Source: Paramecium pentaurelia (taxonomy: Eukaryota > Ciliophora > Oligohymenophorea > Peniculida > Parameciidae). From it: 64,000 nt of DNA. The first letter of the stretch is position 1. Each line of letters starts with the position of its first letter. The translations under genes and the position numbers were made by a program. Where the stretch lies: positions 361,728-425,727 of the forward strand of contig CAJJDO010000013.1 in NCBI GenBank assembly GCA_905183005.1, given 5' to 3'. The notes below the pieces were generated by a model. It ran no database searches. It was not told the origin of the DNA and saw nothing but the letters and a program-made list of their open reading frames with translations. Of the stretch, positions 37,369 through 50,010 are shown in pieces.

Positions 37369-39273
37369 ATGCAAGAAGATTTACTTCAACCTTCAGCATT
37401 TTAGGTTACATTACGTTGCAAAGATCATAAACAAGGTTTAATTATTAAAGGCTGTGTAGAGAAGAATTGTAAAAGAAAGAAAATATTACTTTGTTAATAA
37501 TGTATTAATGAGGATGCGCATATGGAACATAATAATAATGTACTTGGGATAAAATAATTTATTACTGAATTCAGTTAATCTATATATTAGGCTACACAAT
37601 AGAATAAAAGTTAATTAGAATAGTTTCTAAATAATGATGAAAATCTTAAAGTCTATAAATATATTCAAGACAATAAACATCATCTTAAAAAAGTTAAAGA
37701 TAATATTGATACTTAAAAGACACTTGTTGCTTAGGATATGACATTTATTGTAGAATAGTTCTAATTGTATTTATAATAAGTTAAAGAAAACGTATTTCGA
37801 AAATTAGACCAAGTTTACTCAGAATATGAATCATTATTTGAATAAACTAGAAAATAATTCAATACTAGATTCTTTCCTGCAGCAAATTACTTTTTATCAA
37901 CTCCAATGGCTTTGACTTGTAAATTAGGATAATAAGGTGATAATTCAGAAGAATATCTAAGAAAATTAAAATTAATTGATAATACTAGTTTGGACATTTT
38001 ATAGGATTTATTTACGAGATTGTTAATTGCAAATGAATCACCAAAGATTTTTGAATCAGATTAATAAAGATTATATTCAACATTATAAGAACCTTTATAA
38101 AATTATTTCTTAGGTTGGTGTTCAAATTTAGATCGTATGCCTTAACCTCCTTAATTAGTATAATAATATTCAAATAATTCAAATAATTCTTAATAAAATT
38201 ATCAAATGAATTCTAAACCAATTTTACGTGAAAATTATGGACTTTCAGATTCAATTGTTATTAGTAAATCAGGAATATATTGTAAATTCAGTAGGGCTTT
38301 AGATCTTACAAAAAAAGAATGGCCTCATATAAAATTAAATAGAAAATTTACTTTAGATTTTACAATAGGGGCTGTAATTGGATTATCTAAATCAACATTT
38401 GTTATGATTGGTTAAAATGATTTGAAAATGAGAATATTTGATACTGAAAAGAAATCATTATTAGCATTTGATGGACATACTTAATAAGTAAATTGGATAG
38501 AACCTTTATCACCGAATACATTTATAACAGGAGCAGATGATGGTTAAGTGTATTATTGGATATTCTAAGGATAAACTGCAAAAATATAGGATTAATATAC
38601 ATTTTCAAATAAACCTATATTAGCAGGTTTAGATTTACAAAATAATTCATTTGCATTTGTAGATTCTGATGGAAGATTGGGATATAAAAATATGACAACA
38701 AAATTAGAATTATTTCTAACAATTGGTAATTCAAGATTGTAAGGTAGATTAAGAAAGTATAAAATGGCTTTGATTAAATCTGGTGAATTATTTTGTGTAT
38801 ATGTGGGAGGAGAATAAGGAGCTACTATAATTTAAGTAAATGAGAAAGAGAAATAATTAAGAAAGGTGAATGCAAATACATTACCTTGTAGTTAAACAAT
38901 GATACCATTATCAATAAATGAAATGTTGATTGCATCTAGTAATGGTGTTAAGGTATGTAATACAAATAGAGATGATATTTTATAAGGTAATGATGTTGAT
39001 GTTGTTTTGTTGGAATTTACTCTTTCTTAAATAATTTATGTTCTTTGTATTCCAGTTGAAATTGGTTAATGTATGTAATATAGAATATAAAAAAGAGATA
39101 ATGGTTAATATGACATTCAATAAAAAGAATTGATTATTGATGGTATAACTTATCTTACATCTAAGTATGATTTATTAATATAATTTAAGACTTAAACCAA
39201 GAATCCAATTAATTAAAAATCAAGATAAAGTAATGATGGTGATTTTAGATTAAAATAAAATCAACTTCTTTGA
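37369..39273 (+). CDS. B-box-like zinc finger / coiled coil / WD-like repeat protein (634 aa)
   Basis: Single exon, ATG 37369 to TGA 39271. The N terminus has C/H pairs spaced like a B-box: LRCKDHKQGLIIKGC, NCKRKKILLCQQC, HMEHNN. A helical region follows (residues 75-260). The C-terminal 330 residues read as beta-propeller blades: VIGLSKSTFVMIGQNDLKMRI, LLAFDGHTQQVNWIEPLS, TFITGADDGQVYYW, FAFVDSDGRLGY. This is a TRIM-like layout without a RING, so ubiquitin ligase activity is not supported. Probably a protein-interaction scaffold. The zinc-finger part resembles the product at 22284. Confidence 0.78.
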
Positions 39274-39401
39274 TATTACTATTAAATGAATAATTCATTA
39301 ATAAATATCATGTCTCTAGTTTTTTATATGTTAATCTAATTTTATTATCTCCTTTATTGAGAGAATTAATAATGGAGTATTTATTAACAATATTTATTTA
39401 A

Positions 39402-40045
39402 ATGATCGAAAAATCAAAAATTCGATAAATGCTTCTTGATAAATCGTTAGGATAGATTTTAAAAGTAGATGGACCTGTAGAATCTATTTAAAATGAAGAG
39501 CAATTAGTTAATTTGCAAGCCTTTCATTAACATTTTCATACAACTGCCAAGAGAGAACATTCAGCTACTTCTAGATTCAGAAACAAAGTTGAAAAAATAT
39601 AAGATGAATTTTGGAAATGCATTAGACCAAGAACACCTTCTGTCTCTATTAATTGTAGATAAAGAGTGACAATATTTGAAGAATAAAGAGATTTTTAACT
39701 ATAATAAGCCACTAATTTTGTAATTCCATGGGAGCCAACTAAAAAGCATATTCCACTTGATAAATAAACCAAAAGAAAATCTTGGCATACTTAAGCATTA
39801 ATGCCTGATTTGAATTGTGATCCTCCAAAACCGAAGACTATTTGTTATGTCAATTATTCTAAAGCAGCATTTAATAAATAAAGACCAACATCATAATATC
39901 ATATAGATGATAGAAAGGCAACATAAACATACTTACATTTAAAGTACATTATAATTAAAAAAGACCTAATTTTTAAAGAAGAAATATGGATTTTGCTAGA
40001 TTGGTTGATAGGAATAATGCATCTCCGTATATCAATAAATTCTGA
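39402..40045 (+). CDS. Hypothetical protein (207 aa)
   Basis: ATG 39402, one 20-nt intron (39942..39961), TGA 40043; 208 codons. Basic (HTTAKREHSATSRFRNK, IPWEPTKKHIPLDKQTKRKSW), with Pro- and Arg-rich motifs (RPRTPSVS), no hydrophobic segment and no domain I know. The C-terminal end RNMDFARLVDRNNASPYINKF looks conserved in style. The last 14 bp of the coding region overlap the 3' end of the convergent mitochondrial ribosomal protein gene. It could be an axonemal or cytoskeletal small protein; no evidence beyond composition. Confidence 0.75.
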
Positions 40046-40733
40046 AATATCTTCTCATATCTAATGGATTCTTATTTTCAATCCAAAGGTCCTTTTCGAC
40101 AGTTTCTAGTTTGCGTTTGAAAAATTTAATATCCTAATCTGCTCTTTTTATTTCAACACTAGAAGTGTTAGGATCAGCTTATAGAGCATCAAATCTAGAT
40201 TAAACTTAGTCTAATTTTCCTTATATAAAATCTCTTTCTTCTATCAACCATGTTTTATTGTATTTACTAATATCTACAATCTTACCTGTCTCCTATAATT
40301 ACTTATATTAAGATTCTTCATATTTAGCAATTTCATTCTTTGCAAATTCAATATATCCCATTCTAGCAAAATCACTTTTTCTTCTTTTAGTTTCTACAAC
40401 TTTGAATACTTATTCTTTAGGATCTTTAAATTTAGGTACAATTTCATTAATAAGTTTCTTTATAGCAAATTTAGTAGTTAAAATACCTTATAAAAATTAT
40501 ATAGATATTATACCCATTAATCGATTAATTGCATTACTTCTATTTTTACTAGAATCTTATCCTAATTTGAATGTTTTATGAGCTACATATTATAGAGCTC
40601 TAGCTTTAGCCCAAGTAGTATGAATACGTTCATGTGTCACTAATTAAGTCATTTGAGTTCTCCACAAATGCCATCTCTATTTTGATGTTCTGGCTAATCC
40701 AAACCTTTTAGGATTAGATAATCTATATCCCAT
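40032..40733 (-). CDS. Mitochondrial large-subunit ribosomal protein bL17 family (224 aa)
   Basis: ATG 40733 to TGA 40034-40032. Starts MGYRLSNPKRFGLARTSKQR. The bL17 signature follows: MTQLVTHERIHTTWAKARAL, matching the L..HERI.TT.AKA pattern, and NRLM joined to GILTTKFAIKKLI. An intron at 40487..40513 (27 nt, stopless multiple of three) is likely because its ends are canonical and the retained segment would add nine odd residues to the L17 core. The C-terminal 110 residues are an extended helical, charged extension not found in bacterial L17, common in mitochondrial versions. The 3' coding end overlaps the converging gene by 14 bp. Confidence 0.87.
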
Positions 40734-40767
40734 AATTAATATAATTAATAAAATAATATTTTCTTAA

Positions 40768-41334
40768 TCATTTTTTATTGTTAGCTCCTCCTCCTCCATA
40801 CTTAACTTTTCCTAATAAAAATTCACAAACTGCCAAAGGAGCCTTCTCTTTCATTTCCTCTAAAGATACCCATTTTGAATCTGTAGAATCATCAAAACAA
40901 ACAAAAAATTCTATTCTTCCACAATCATGTTTAACTGATTTAACTTAACAAGGCTTGCTTTTTCTTGGTTTATGAGCAATATTTCCAGAATTACTATTAG
41001 TTTAAATACTATCAGTGTCTTTTGTTTATTTTTGTTTTTCAGATACTTTATCTAATGATTTATCTCTTTTTTCACTCTATTTCCTTTCTCTCTTTTATTC
41101 TTCAGGTTATCTTACACATTAAGAATCTTATTTAATATGTTTTTATGGTTTTGGCTCTTGAGGATCAAATCCCAAATTTCTTAATTCATAATCATTTACT
41201 AAAACAAGCATTTCTTAAGTTAATTGAGTCATTGGTTCAATAGAAACAGAATTATTACTCCATCTAAATTTATAAGTGATGCCATCTGAATTGACTTTTT
41301 TCTTGATTAATTCTATTGGATGTTTGATATTCAT
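40768..41334 (-). CDS. HP1-like chromo-domain protein (188 aa)
   Basis: Single exon, ATG 41334 to TGA 40770-40768. N-terminal chromo-like segment: GITYKFRWSNNSVSIEPMTQL, comparable to the YLVKWKG..NTWEP pattern, though the aromatic Trp of WEP is Ile here. A charged, Lys/Gln-rich hinge follows (residues 75-120). The C-terminal RIEFFVCFDDSTDSKWVSLE then EKAPLAVCEFLLGKV matches the chromo-shadow pattern (ylVkfkd..e..wvps e.a....p..VI.FYE.rl). HP1 proteins read methylated H3K9 and dimerise via the shadow domain in heterochromatin. The altered aromatic cage makes histone-tail binding uncertain. It starts 98 bp from the EMC3 stop. Confidence 0.72.
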
Positions 41335-41432
41335 ATGAGAGATAATTAAAATGTTATAGAAACTCCAGATCAGTTTAAAAAGGACAAATATTCGAATGGT
41401 TTATCAAAATAATATATAACATTTATTGTACA

Positions 41433-42317
41433 TCATTATGTTAAAAATCTCTTTAAAGATTTCATAGCTTTATCTTATGATTTATTCAATTCAAATGAAT
41501 GCTTTACACCCTCCAAACGAGCTATATTATCTTATGTTTATTACTTCTTTCAGCTATAAACAATTTTCCTGGGTCATTCTATTATCCAAGTGATGGCATA
41601 GTTGGCATTCCCATCATTTGCATTTACATTTACATTTAAGTGTCTAATAATTATACTCTAAATACTTATTACCATCAACAAATTCATCATTATCATCTCC
41701 AAACATCAATTACTAAATCTTTTATAAACCTCCAAACAACAAAACAAAGTAAATACTGATACTACTAATATATCTAACATCTAAATTTTGAATATCTACT
41801 CCTCTCTATAACATTGTTCTGAATTTCTGAGTTAAAGGAAATGGAACTTTGCCAATTATAAAACCAGAAAAAAAATAAGAAACCCATTAATATTGAATTG
41901 CCATAAATCCTATTCCACTTAAATTTTATTTTAGCATATCAGCCATCGTAGCTGGATTCATCATAGACATTGATTACATTGGATCTTTTGCTGGCTTTTA
42001 ACTAGCTTTTGTTAATATGCCAGATTCATGATCACATAAATGAGCTCTCTTCATCTTAAATGATTAATCTGGTAATAATCCATGTAATCTAGCTAATCTT
42101 TAAGATTATTATGTTATATTTCTAATTATGTTGTCTACTCAATGTACTTATCAATCATTTCAGCAAGTTAAGCTTTTGATGTTACTTTTTGTGATGTTTT
42201 TCTATTGTCCATATATTTTGTTAATAGTCCTCTGAACATTTGAATCATAAACATCACAATTATTATTGGTAAAAATACCCAGTCTCTAATACGATCATCA
42301 ATCAATATATCACTCAT
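41433..42317 (-). CDS. EMC3: ER membrane protein complex subunit 3 (EMC3), 268 aa
   Basis: ATG 42317; introns 42122..42147, 41644..41672 and 41522..41544; TGA 41435-41433; 269 codons. Starts MSDILIDDRIRDWVFLPIII, the typical EMC3 lumenal start and first TM. Then comes FRGLLTKYM, MMNPATMADMLKQNLSGI, IQYQWVSYFFSGFIIGKVPF and SSISIYFVLLFGGLQ (TMs 2-3), followed by a Met/Gln-rich loop and a C-terminal cytosolic helix (RLEGVKHSFELNK). EMC3 is the Oxa1/YidC-superfamily core of the insertase for tail-anchored and multipass proteins in the ER. Length and TM order fit. An alternative upstream Met (42362) is less likely. Confidence 0.93.
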
Positions 42318-42937
42318 TAAATTATAATATATTATAATATAATTATCTCTTCTTTTATTCAATCATTTATAATCATAATCATTTCTAATATGTAATTAAG
42401 TTGTTATAAAATTATCTTAAATTACTTAAAATATACTTACTTTTCCATCTACTTAATTAAAATCATAAATTATTTAATATATTAAATATTGCTTTCAACA
42501 TATATTATAATGTAGAACTAATCATAATTTAGATAATTAATAATTCATTTTAATTACTATGCTATAAATAATTCTCAAATTATTAAGGAAATCAATTGAT
42601 AAAATACATTGCTAAATAACTTGATATTTTAAATAAAATTTAATTAATTTATTTTTTCAAATTTAAATTATCTATATTATCAAATAATTTGTGAATCATA
42701 TCAACATTATTTGTAGATGATAATTCTTTTGTAAAATATAGAATTTATTATATTACTCTACATTTCAATAATATTTGAAAGATTTTATTGTTCTTAAATG
42801 AGCTATTATTATAAAATTAAGTATTGTAAAGAGATAAGAAATTATGAGAAGTTTTAAGTATTTTTTATTAAGAATACAGTAGTGTCTGATAGTTTTGAGC
42901 ATATTTAAGGTTAAATTTTCAATTAGTTGTTATAATT
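42318..42937. other. Divergent intergenic spacer, 620 bp
   Basis: AT-rich, no reading frame, between divergent starts of EMC3 and the membrane protein at 42938; no element recognised. Confidence 0.4.
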
Positions 42938-44993
42938 ATGAATAAATTACTATTTAATCGATGGACCTTGAGATTTGCAAATTAAGACTATGAAGATTTA
43001 TATGAAATTGAGATGAGTAAATACAGATTACATTATTTTCGCATCATAGAAATAGTCATTATGCTTTTAAGCTTCTACTTTTTTACAATATATTTGATTG
43101 ATGGATAACATATTTTTTTGATAATCTCTTTGGCACTTTCTGGTGCTTTTATCTTAGGTGTCCTTATAATTACTAAAAAATTTGACAAAAAGATAAGATA
43201 TTATTACTTTTTTATGTACTTAATGTCTATCATAATCAGTGTATATGTAGCCACAGAGACTAAATAAAAGTAATTTTTAGCTTTGATTTTTAGGGCTCTT
43301 TATTTATATGGTTTTTATAGTGGATCAATTTCAGTTATCTAATATCTCTTTAGCAATTTTCGCTTAAGAATATTAGCATTTATAATTGTTCCCACAGTTT
43401 AGCTATATATATTAGATGCTCTTACTACTTAAGATTATTCATATATCATCCTAGTGTTTACTTCATAATTTTTGGTTATTATGTATTCCCATTATAATGA
43501 ATTTATGTTTAGATTAGCATTTTCTTATATACATTTAAATGCTAAATTAAAGTAATCATTTGTAGTTTTATTATAGAGAATTAATTGAAGACTATGTACC
43601 TCATTCTTTCTTTGCAATAAGTTTAAATGAACATAACAATTCATTTTAATTAGAATTCATAAATCAAGAGGCCAAGTATTAATTAAATATTGAAGATACA
43701 AAATCTATGATTGAAGTTTTAAGGAATACATATGTTGTACATAAGAATTAAATCCCTACATTTGTAGATTTATCTTCTATTCCAATGCATAAATCAGGAG
43801 ATATGTCAATAAAGAAAGTATAGATGAAAAGATAAACGTTGGAAGAGTATTCTTTTTATAAGATTAAACAAAATTTATCTATAAAATAAGATGATCCTAA
43901 GATTATTGAGAATTTAGATGGTGTTTATTTTGATGATTAAAAATAGAACAATAAAATTCTAAGTATAGATATAAGATAATTGACTTATGGAAAAAATTAT
44001 TTATTATTTATTTTAAAAGAAGAGAAACCATAATAAATGATGTCAAAAAATGAAGAATAAATCAAATTTCTAAATAAGATTATCATTTCTGTATCAAATC
44101 AAATATTGACATCATTATCTAATCTTTCAAATGCTATCTTAAGTCTTAATTTAGTAGGTAATGAAAAAGTATAATCTATTAAATGCTTAAATTTATAAAT
44201 TATGAATTAATTTTAAAATTATTACTATTTTGTAAATGCTTGTAAAATAAACAATGAATCAGTAAGTTATAAAATTGTTAATTTAAAGAATTTTATAAGC
44301 AATTTAGAACCTTATTTTTCATCAATGTCAAATGCATTAAAAAAAAGATTTGTTATTTAATTGAGTTTAGAGGATTTTAATGTTAAAATCAATTCTAAAT
44401 TTCTTTCTTAAATAGTTATGAATATATTTGAATAATGTTTAGCTTAAGCAGATATCAATACAAATATAACATTAACTGTTACAACAGAATTGAATTTAAA
44501 TCCATTGAAATAAGAAAATATTCCATTAGAAAAAAGTTGTATTTAAGAATTTGATTTTATTAAAAAGGCGGTTATGGAATCAGAAGAGAGTCCCACAAAA
44601 ACAGATTTTTAGAAGTTAATCAAATTTGAGTTTTCTTTTTTTACTGAAAGATATATAGATCTTCAACCGCAAACTTAAATAATATTAAATCCTTAGACTT
44701 TTGAAGATTTTTAATTTAATAACAATTAAGAATTTCTATTAACTCATCCAATAACTAATTTTTTACTTAAAAAAATAGGTCCTTATAATTCAGTCTAGTA
44801 ATCTTAAAATACATATTATGAAAACAATTCAGCATAAAAAGAATTCATGAATGTATTTCCTTCTATGATGGATTTAATTTAAACACATAATGTATATTAA
44901 AATAAATTATCCTTCTATATCTACACTGACTAAACATAATTAACTTAATCATTTATAAAATATGTGCATTAGAAATCATTTTTGGATTCTTGA
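42938..44993 (+). CDS. Six-TM protein with a degenerate histidine-kinase-like C terminus (676 aa)
   Basis: ATG 42938, intron 43552..43576, TGA 44991; 677 codons. Residues 35-205 hold about six hydrophobic segments (VIMLLSFYFFTIYLI, IILVFTSQFLVIMY). A cytosolic region follows with SLNEHNNS and LTYGKNYLLFILKEEKP. The segment NKIIISVSNQILTSLSNLSNAIL occupies the place and spacing of a HisKA helix (the pattern FL..iSHElRTPL), but the phospho-accepting His is Asn and Arg-Thr-Pro is lost. No N/G boxes of an HATPase are seen. This suggests a relative of ciliate hybrid sensor kinases that has lost catalysis. The family assignment is tentative; it may simply be an unknown membrane receptor. Confidence 0.65.
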
Positions 44994-45594
44994 TTGTATT
45001 GTTAAATATTATCTATATAATAATATATATAATCAAAAATTCATTTTAAATTCCCTCTCTCAAATATTAACTTCAATTTCTTAAATACTCTTTGCAGATT
45101 ATTTATTCTCAAATATTCTCTTTTTTCTCAGTAACGTAGAAGGACTTTAGAGTATGCTTTTTGAATATCAAATAGAATGAAACCTAACTAATTTTTAAAT
45201 CAAAATTTGTAATAAATTTAATATCTAAAATTATTCAAGAATGAAAAAGTATTAATCAAATATTTATTAAAATATAGAACTATTAATTAAGATCCTCATA
45301 TAAATAAATTACTTATATTATTGAATTATAAATCTGGTATTAGATATATTCCCATTTAAGACTTCTTTTTAAGAATTTTAATAAAAAATATATCAAAATT
45401 ATTTATTTATAAAATTTCTTTTCATAAGATCTTCAAAAGAATTTTAAAAGAGTATCTAATATATTAGTCAAAACCTTAGTTGTGCTTATATATTGATCGA
45501 ATTCAGTAGCTATAAAATTATGATAACTTTATATGAAAAATCTAAAGTTAATTTTAAAAACTTCAAGATAGAAAATATTATTATTATAATATAA
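44994..45594. other. Intergenic spacer, 601 bp
   Basis: AT-rich and broken by TGA in all frames, between two same-strand genes; nothing recognised. Confidence 0.4.
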
Positions 45595-46178
45595 ATGCGA
45601 AATAAAAATTTCCAATTTTTTGAACCCTTTAAGACTTGTCAATCTATTAAATTGAGTACTTTAATCTAAGACATACATTAAGCTGGTAGAAATATATATA
45701 CTGCATCTGAACATACATCAAATTTTGATAATACATTACCTTGTTTGAAGAAAGGTGATTAAAGAAAGTTTGTTAATCGCATCTATTAGAGTTATTAGAT
45801 GGAAAAAAAAGCAGTTTAACAAGGGCTATTGACTCCATAGCATCTTAACAAATATCTATAACCAAGAAAAAGTAACTTATACTAGGACCATATTTAGAAC
45901 ATTTTGATTTGAAAAAATAAATAAACTTCTTAAAATAAACTAAGTTTTAAACTTGTATTTAAAAACTTAGAGCTGCAAATATAATATTAAATGGATAAAA
46001 AAGTTAATAGGGAAAAAATGAGATAATTCAAGAGACAATAGAGAGTAAAAAGGGTTAATTACATGATATTGAATTTATCTAAAAAATGAATGAATGTTAA
46101 TTACAATAAAGAATGGGTAAGCTTATTAAATTGAAGTCTTCTCCATTTTTATTCAGTAATTAAATTACAGAAGTTTGA
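45595..46178 (+). CDS. Hypothetical protein (185 aa)
   Basis: ATG 45595, one 26-nt intron (45872..45897), TGA 46176; 186 codons. The N-terminal part contains SIKLSTLIQDIHQAGRNIY and a basic linker (KKGDQRKFVNRIYQSYQ). The C-terminal half is helical (KKQINFLKQTKFQTCIQKL, LHDIEFIQKMNECQ). No membrane segment and no recognised domain. It converges on the NEK kinase gene with a 479-bp gap. Compositionally like small ciliate coiled-coil cytoskeletal proteins, but no function can be assigned. Confidence 0.7.
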
Positions 46179-46657
46179 GTCAAAATTTAAAATTTTATAA
46201 ATCTTTATATTATTATTATTATTTTTGTTGGATCATTTAATCTAATAAAATCAACTAAAAGTAAAACTTACTTAATGTTCTTATTAATATTCTTGATATC
46301 TCTTTAATTGATTAAACTGAAAAGAAATAAAGTCTCTTGATATTGATATAATCATAATGTGTCTTTATAAGATAATATAAAAAGTATTAAATTATTTTTA
46401 ATCTTAGCAGATTACTTTAAATCAATTATTTTAAATATAATTAAGTAGTAATTGATATTTCATATATAAGTTTAAACAAAGATTTTGATAAGGTTTAATG
46501 GTATAAATAATTTGCTTTTATAATTATATTAATAGAATTAAGATATGATTGATAGTCAAAAACTAGGAGAATTTAGTAAGAATATAATCATTTAAGAATA
46601 ATATTATAATAAATGTAAAAATAATAATACTTTTAACTTGAGTAATATAGTTCAAAC
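46179..46657. other. Convergent intergenic region, 479 bp
   Basis: AT-rich region between converging 3' ends; no exon chain or element recognised. Confidence 0.4.
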
Positions 46658-49047
46658 TCAATATTTTCTATTATTGATCTATGGACGTAATAATAATTAT
46701 TTATCTTATTATCGAAGTCTAAAATATATTTAATTTTTACTAATATTTTATTAAATTTTGATCTGAAGCATGTCTTTAGTAATTATCAATTGGATAAAAA
46801 TGATTATAATTGCCAGTAATAAAATTATTCTAAGGTCTAGAATCAGATTTAATTATTCTGTCATTTTATGAAAAAATATTATTGGATTATTGCCTTGAAG
46901 GTTTTCCAGCAGGTCTAATTGCCTATTATTAATTAGGAGATGAAAATTCTTTTTTTTAATTGATATCAGATTATCTTTATTTGATAACTTTAGCTTAAGA
47001 CGGAAAAACTTATGGTCTTTCAGTTTTTTAAGATTCCCTAATATTTGATGATGGCAAAGCAGATTGTGGATGAGCAGGGTATCTTTCTGTAATAGGTTTT
47101 TGATAAGGACTATATTATGGTCTTGGAGCAGCAGATTATGGAGTTTACGAAATTCTATGTTAAGATGTTTCTTAATTATATGGTCTGTTATATTAATTAG
47201 GATAATTTTGACTGACATTGATAGATTAGCTATTTATTGGTCTTTATTATACTTAATTATTATAATTAACTCTTTAACCACTAAATAGAATTTAATATAA
47301 TACTTATAACCCTATTAAATATTTTATTAGTCTATTTATCTAATATTAGGAGAATAGGAATGTTAGCTTCTAGGTTATTGTTAATTAATATAATTAGCAT
47401 ATTAGTATTCTCGAGGTTAAGCTGAGATTGGAGAAATCCTTCTAAATTATTATTATTCTTGTTATTCTCTTTATTGTTTCTCTATTAATAATCTTTATTA
47501 TTCTCTACTCTCTCTAAGTTTGGCTTCTTATAATTATTTCTCTTTAGCCTCTTTTGCTTCTTTAGCTAATTTAGCATCTCTTGCATCTCTCTCTCTTTTT
47601 TCTCTTAATAATTAGTCTTTTTCTCTTTATTATTTGAATTCTCTTTCTTTTTGTTCTTTCAGTTCATGAGCTCTCTCATATGGATTTTATCTTGAGTTTA
47701 TTTATGCAGATTGAGGCTTCTCAGTTTTATGATTTTATGTCTATTATATAATTTATGGTTATGGTTGTTGAACATTACTTTGATTTTTATTCAAAATAGA
47801 ATTATTCTTAATTTACTAAGGAGATGATTATTGTGCTTATATAATATTAACTTAACTTTGACTGACTCTAGATTCAGAAATAGGAATATATTATTGTTAT
47901 TAAGGATATCGAAATGGACTAGTTGATTTATCAGTAGATTTATTATCTTAGACTCTATCAGCACTAACATTTGGATTAACTTCATCATAATTTGACTTAA
48001 TAATTTTATTATAAAAATACTTTTGGTAATTTGTTTTTCAATTATTTAAAGTTATTTGGAAATTGAATTGTTTCCATAAGAGTCTTATTAATTGGCTTAG
48101 ATTCAATATTGGTTTCTAAATTTTTCATATATTTTTAAACAATTGGGTTTGCAAGTATTTAATCACAAGTAGGTCTTTAATGAGGTTAGATTTGTAATAA
48201 ACTCGAGATGATTTGAGATAAATCTTTAGAAAAGTGGCTTTGTATTTAATCATATGTTCCTCTTTAAACCTTTTGAAATAGTAAATCCATATCTTTTGCT
48301 CTGAATGGAGTCTATAAACAACACATTTCATATATTACACATCCAAGTGACCTTAAAAAATAAAAACTATAAAATTACCAAATGTCGCTTTTCATATCAT
48401 AAGGTTAATCTCTCCATACTTCTGGACTAGCATAATATGGAGTACCAGTTTATGTATATACAAAGCCTGCTTTAGCTACTTTAGAAACATTTAAATCTCC
48501 AAGTTTGAAAGTTCCATCACTTGATAAAAAAACGTTAGCAGACTTAAGATCTCTATGTACTACCTTTTAATCATGAAGTGCCTTTAATCTATGAGTTATA
48601 TAAATTCTAAATACCCTAAAGTAATATGAATCAATGCTCTCCAGATGTCCATTTCTGTAAAGGGAGTGGAACCTCTGGCTTAAGAAATCTTTTTATAGAC
48701 ATCTCCTCCTGATAGTAGTTCCATAACTATACAAAGACATTATGAGGGTTCATCAATAAAGGCTTCCTAAAATTCCAAAAAAGAACTTACTTTATATGCA
48801 ACAATATGTTTGTGATTTATCGAATATAAAAATCTAACTTCATTTAGAGCATTCTACTTTTCCTTAGGTTTTAAGTTAGCTATTTTAACTTTTTTTAAAG
48901 CATATTCTTATCCATCTGCAATCCTTTTGACCTAAAAATAATACAAACTCTATATACTCTATAAACATTGCTAAATGAACCAGATCCCAATTCTTGAATG
49001 ACTTAGAAATCTTGTAAAGTAGATTAGTGAGTTGATTAAACGTTCAT
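46658..49047 (-). CDS. NIMA-related kinase (NEK family), 738 aa
   Basis: ATG 49047; seven introns (48932..48957, 48767..48790, 48589..48614, 48352..48378, 47996..48020, 47281..47303, 46719..46740); TGA 46660-46658; 739 codons. Kinase: LGSGSFSNVYR, EYALKKVKIANLK, HRDLKSANVFL, GDLNVSKV, TGTPYYASPEVW, SDIWSLGCVIYEM. The DFG position reads GDLN, a variant common among protist NEKs. Then QPHQRPTCDQIL closes the domain. The C-terminal 450 residues contain a Lys/Arg/Glu coiled coil (REKRERDARDAKLAKEAKEA) and long Gln/Pro/Ser/Tyr low complexity. NEKs in ciliates are greatly expanded and many act on cilia and basal bodies. Confidence 0.93.
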
Positions 49048-50010
49048 ATTTAATTAAATATAATAATATGTAAAGATTAAACAAATATATGAATAAATTT
49101 ATTCAATCTCTATTTATTACTTAATCAAACTATATTTAAATTTTGCTAAACTATTATTACAAAACCTATCTAAAGCTTAAATTATATTATCAATGATTAG
49201 AGTTTTTAATTTACATAATTGAGATCTTTTTCTAAGAAATTGATTATATATATATGATATTTCTTAATAAGTTCATAAATAATGTATAATTTAATGATAA
49301 ATTTATAAGTAAGATTAAATAATTAGAAATGGTTTTCTTTAATAAATTATAATATGTTATTTTTATATCAAATTAATCTAATTATATTACATTCCATTCA
49401 TTCTCAAGATTTAAATAGTTTAATAGATAGAATTATATTTATTATCAAATATTAACTGTAGAATCTAAAATTTTAAGAATAAATAATAAAAGCTTTTTTT
49501 ACATGAAAGCTCAAAAGGGTTTCTATGGTGAAAAGTAACATTTGCTTTACTGAAATTAAATGGGATATATTATTTATATAATAATATAAACCTTAGATTA
49601 TTTAAAAGATTAAGAAATACTGAACTTTAATCAAAAATTAAAATTTTCCTATTTACATATCTACTATATTCAATTATAACATTATAAGCTTTCCTTTTAA
49701 TGAACTTATTTTATAATGATAATTTTGAATTATTATTAAATTAGGTTCTTTGTTTATATTACTTTTGGTATTTACTTAGTTAAATGAAGTAAGCAGTTAT
49801 TAATTTTCAGCATATAATTAGAAATTTATTTTTTAATTAAATAAATCTAATATTTAAATAAATTTCTTGCAATGAGAGTTATCTTATATTAGTTTCTTAA
49901 GATTTTTATAATATTTTTCTAAATGTTCAAAATATTTTATTTATTTTTGTTTTATAAAAAATAGCATAAATTACATTTATTATAAAACTTTATCGTTAAA
50001 TTAATTTATT
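49048..50010. other. Divergent intergenic region, 963 bp, no gene seen
   Basis: The largest divergent gap in the window, between the NEK kinase and GBP-type GTPase starts. Very AT-rich, all frames broken, no repeat or structured element evident. Confidence 0.4.
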
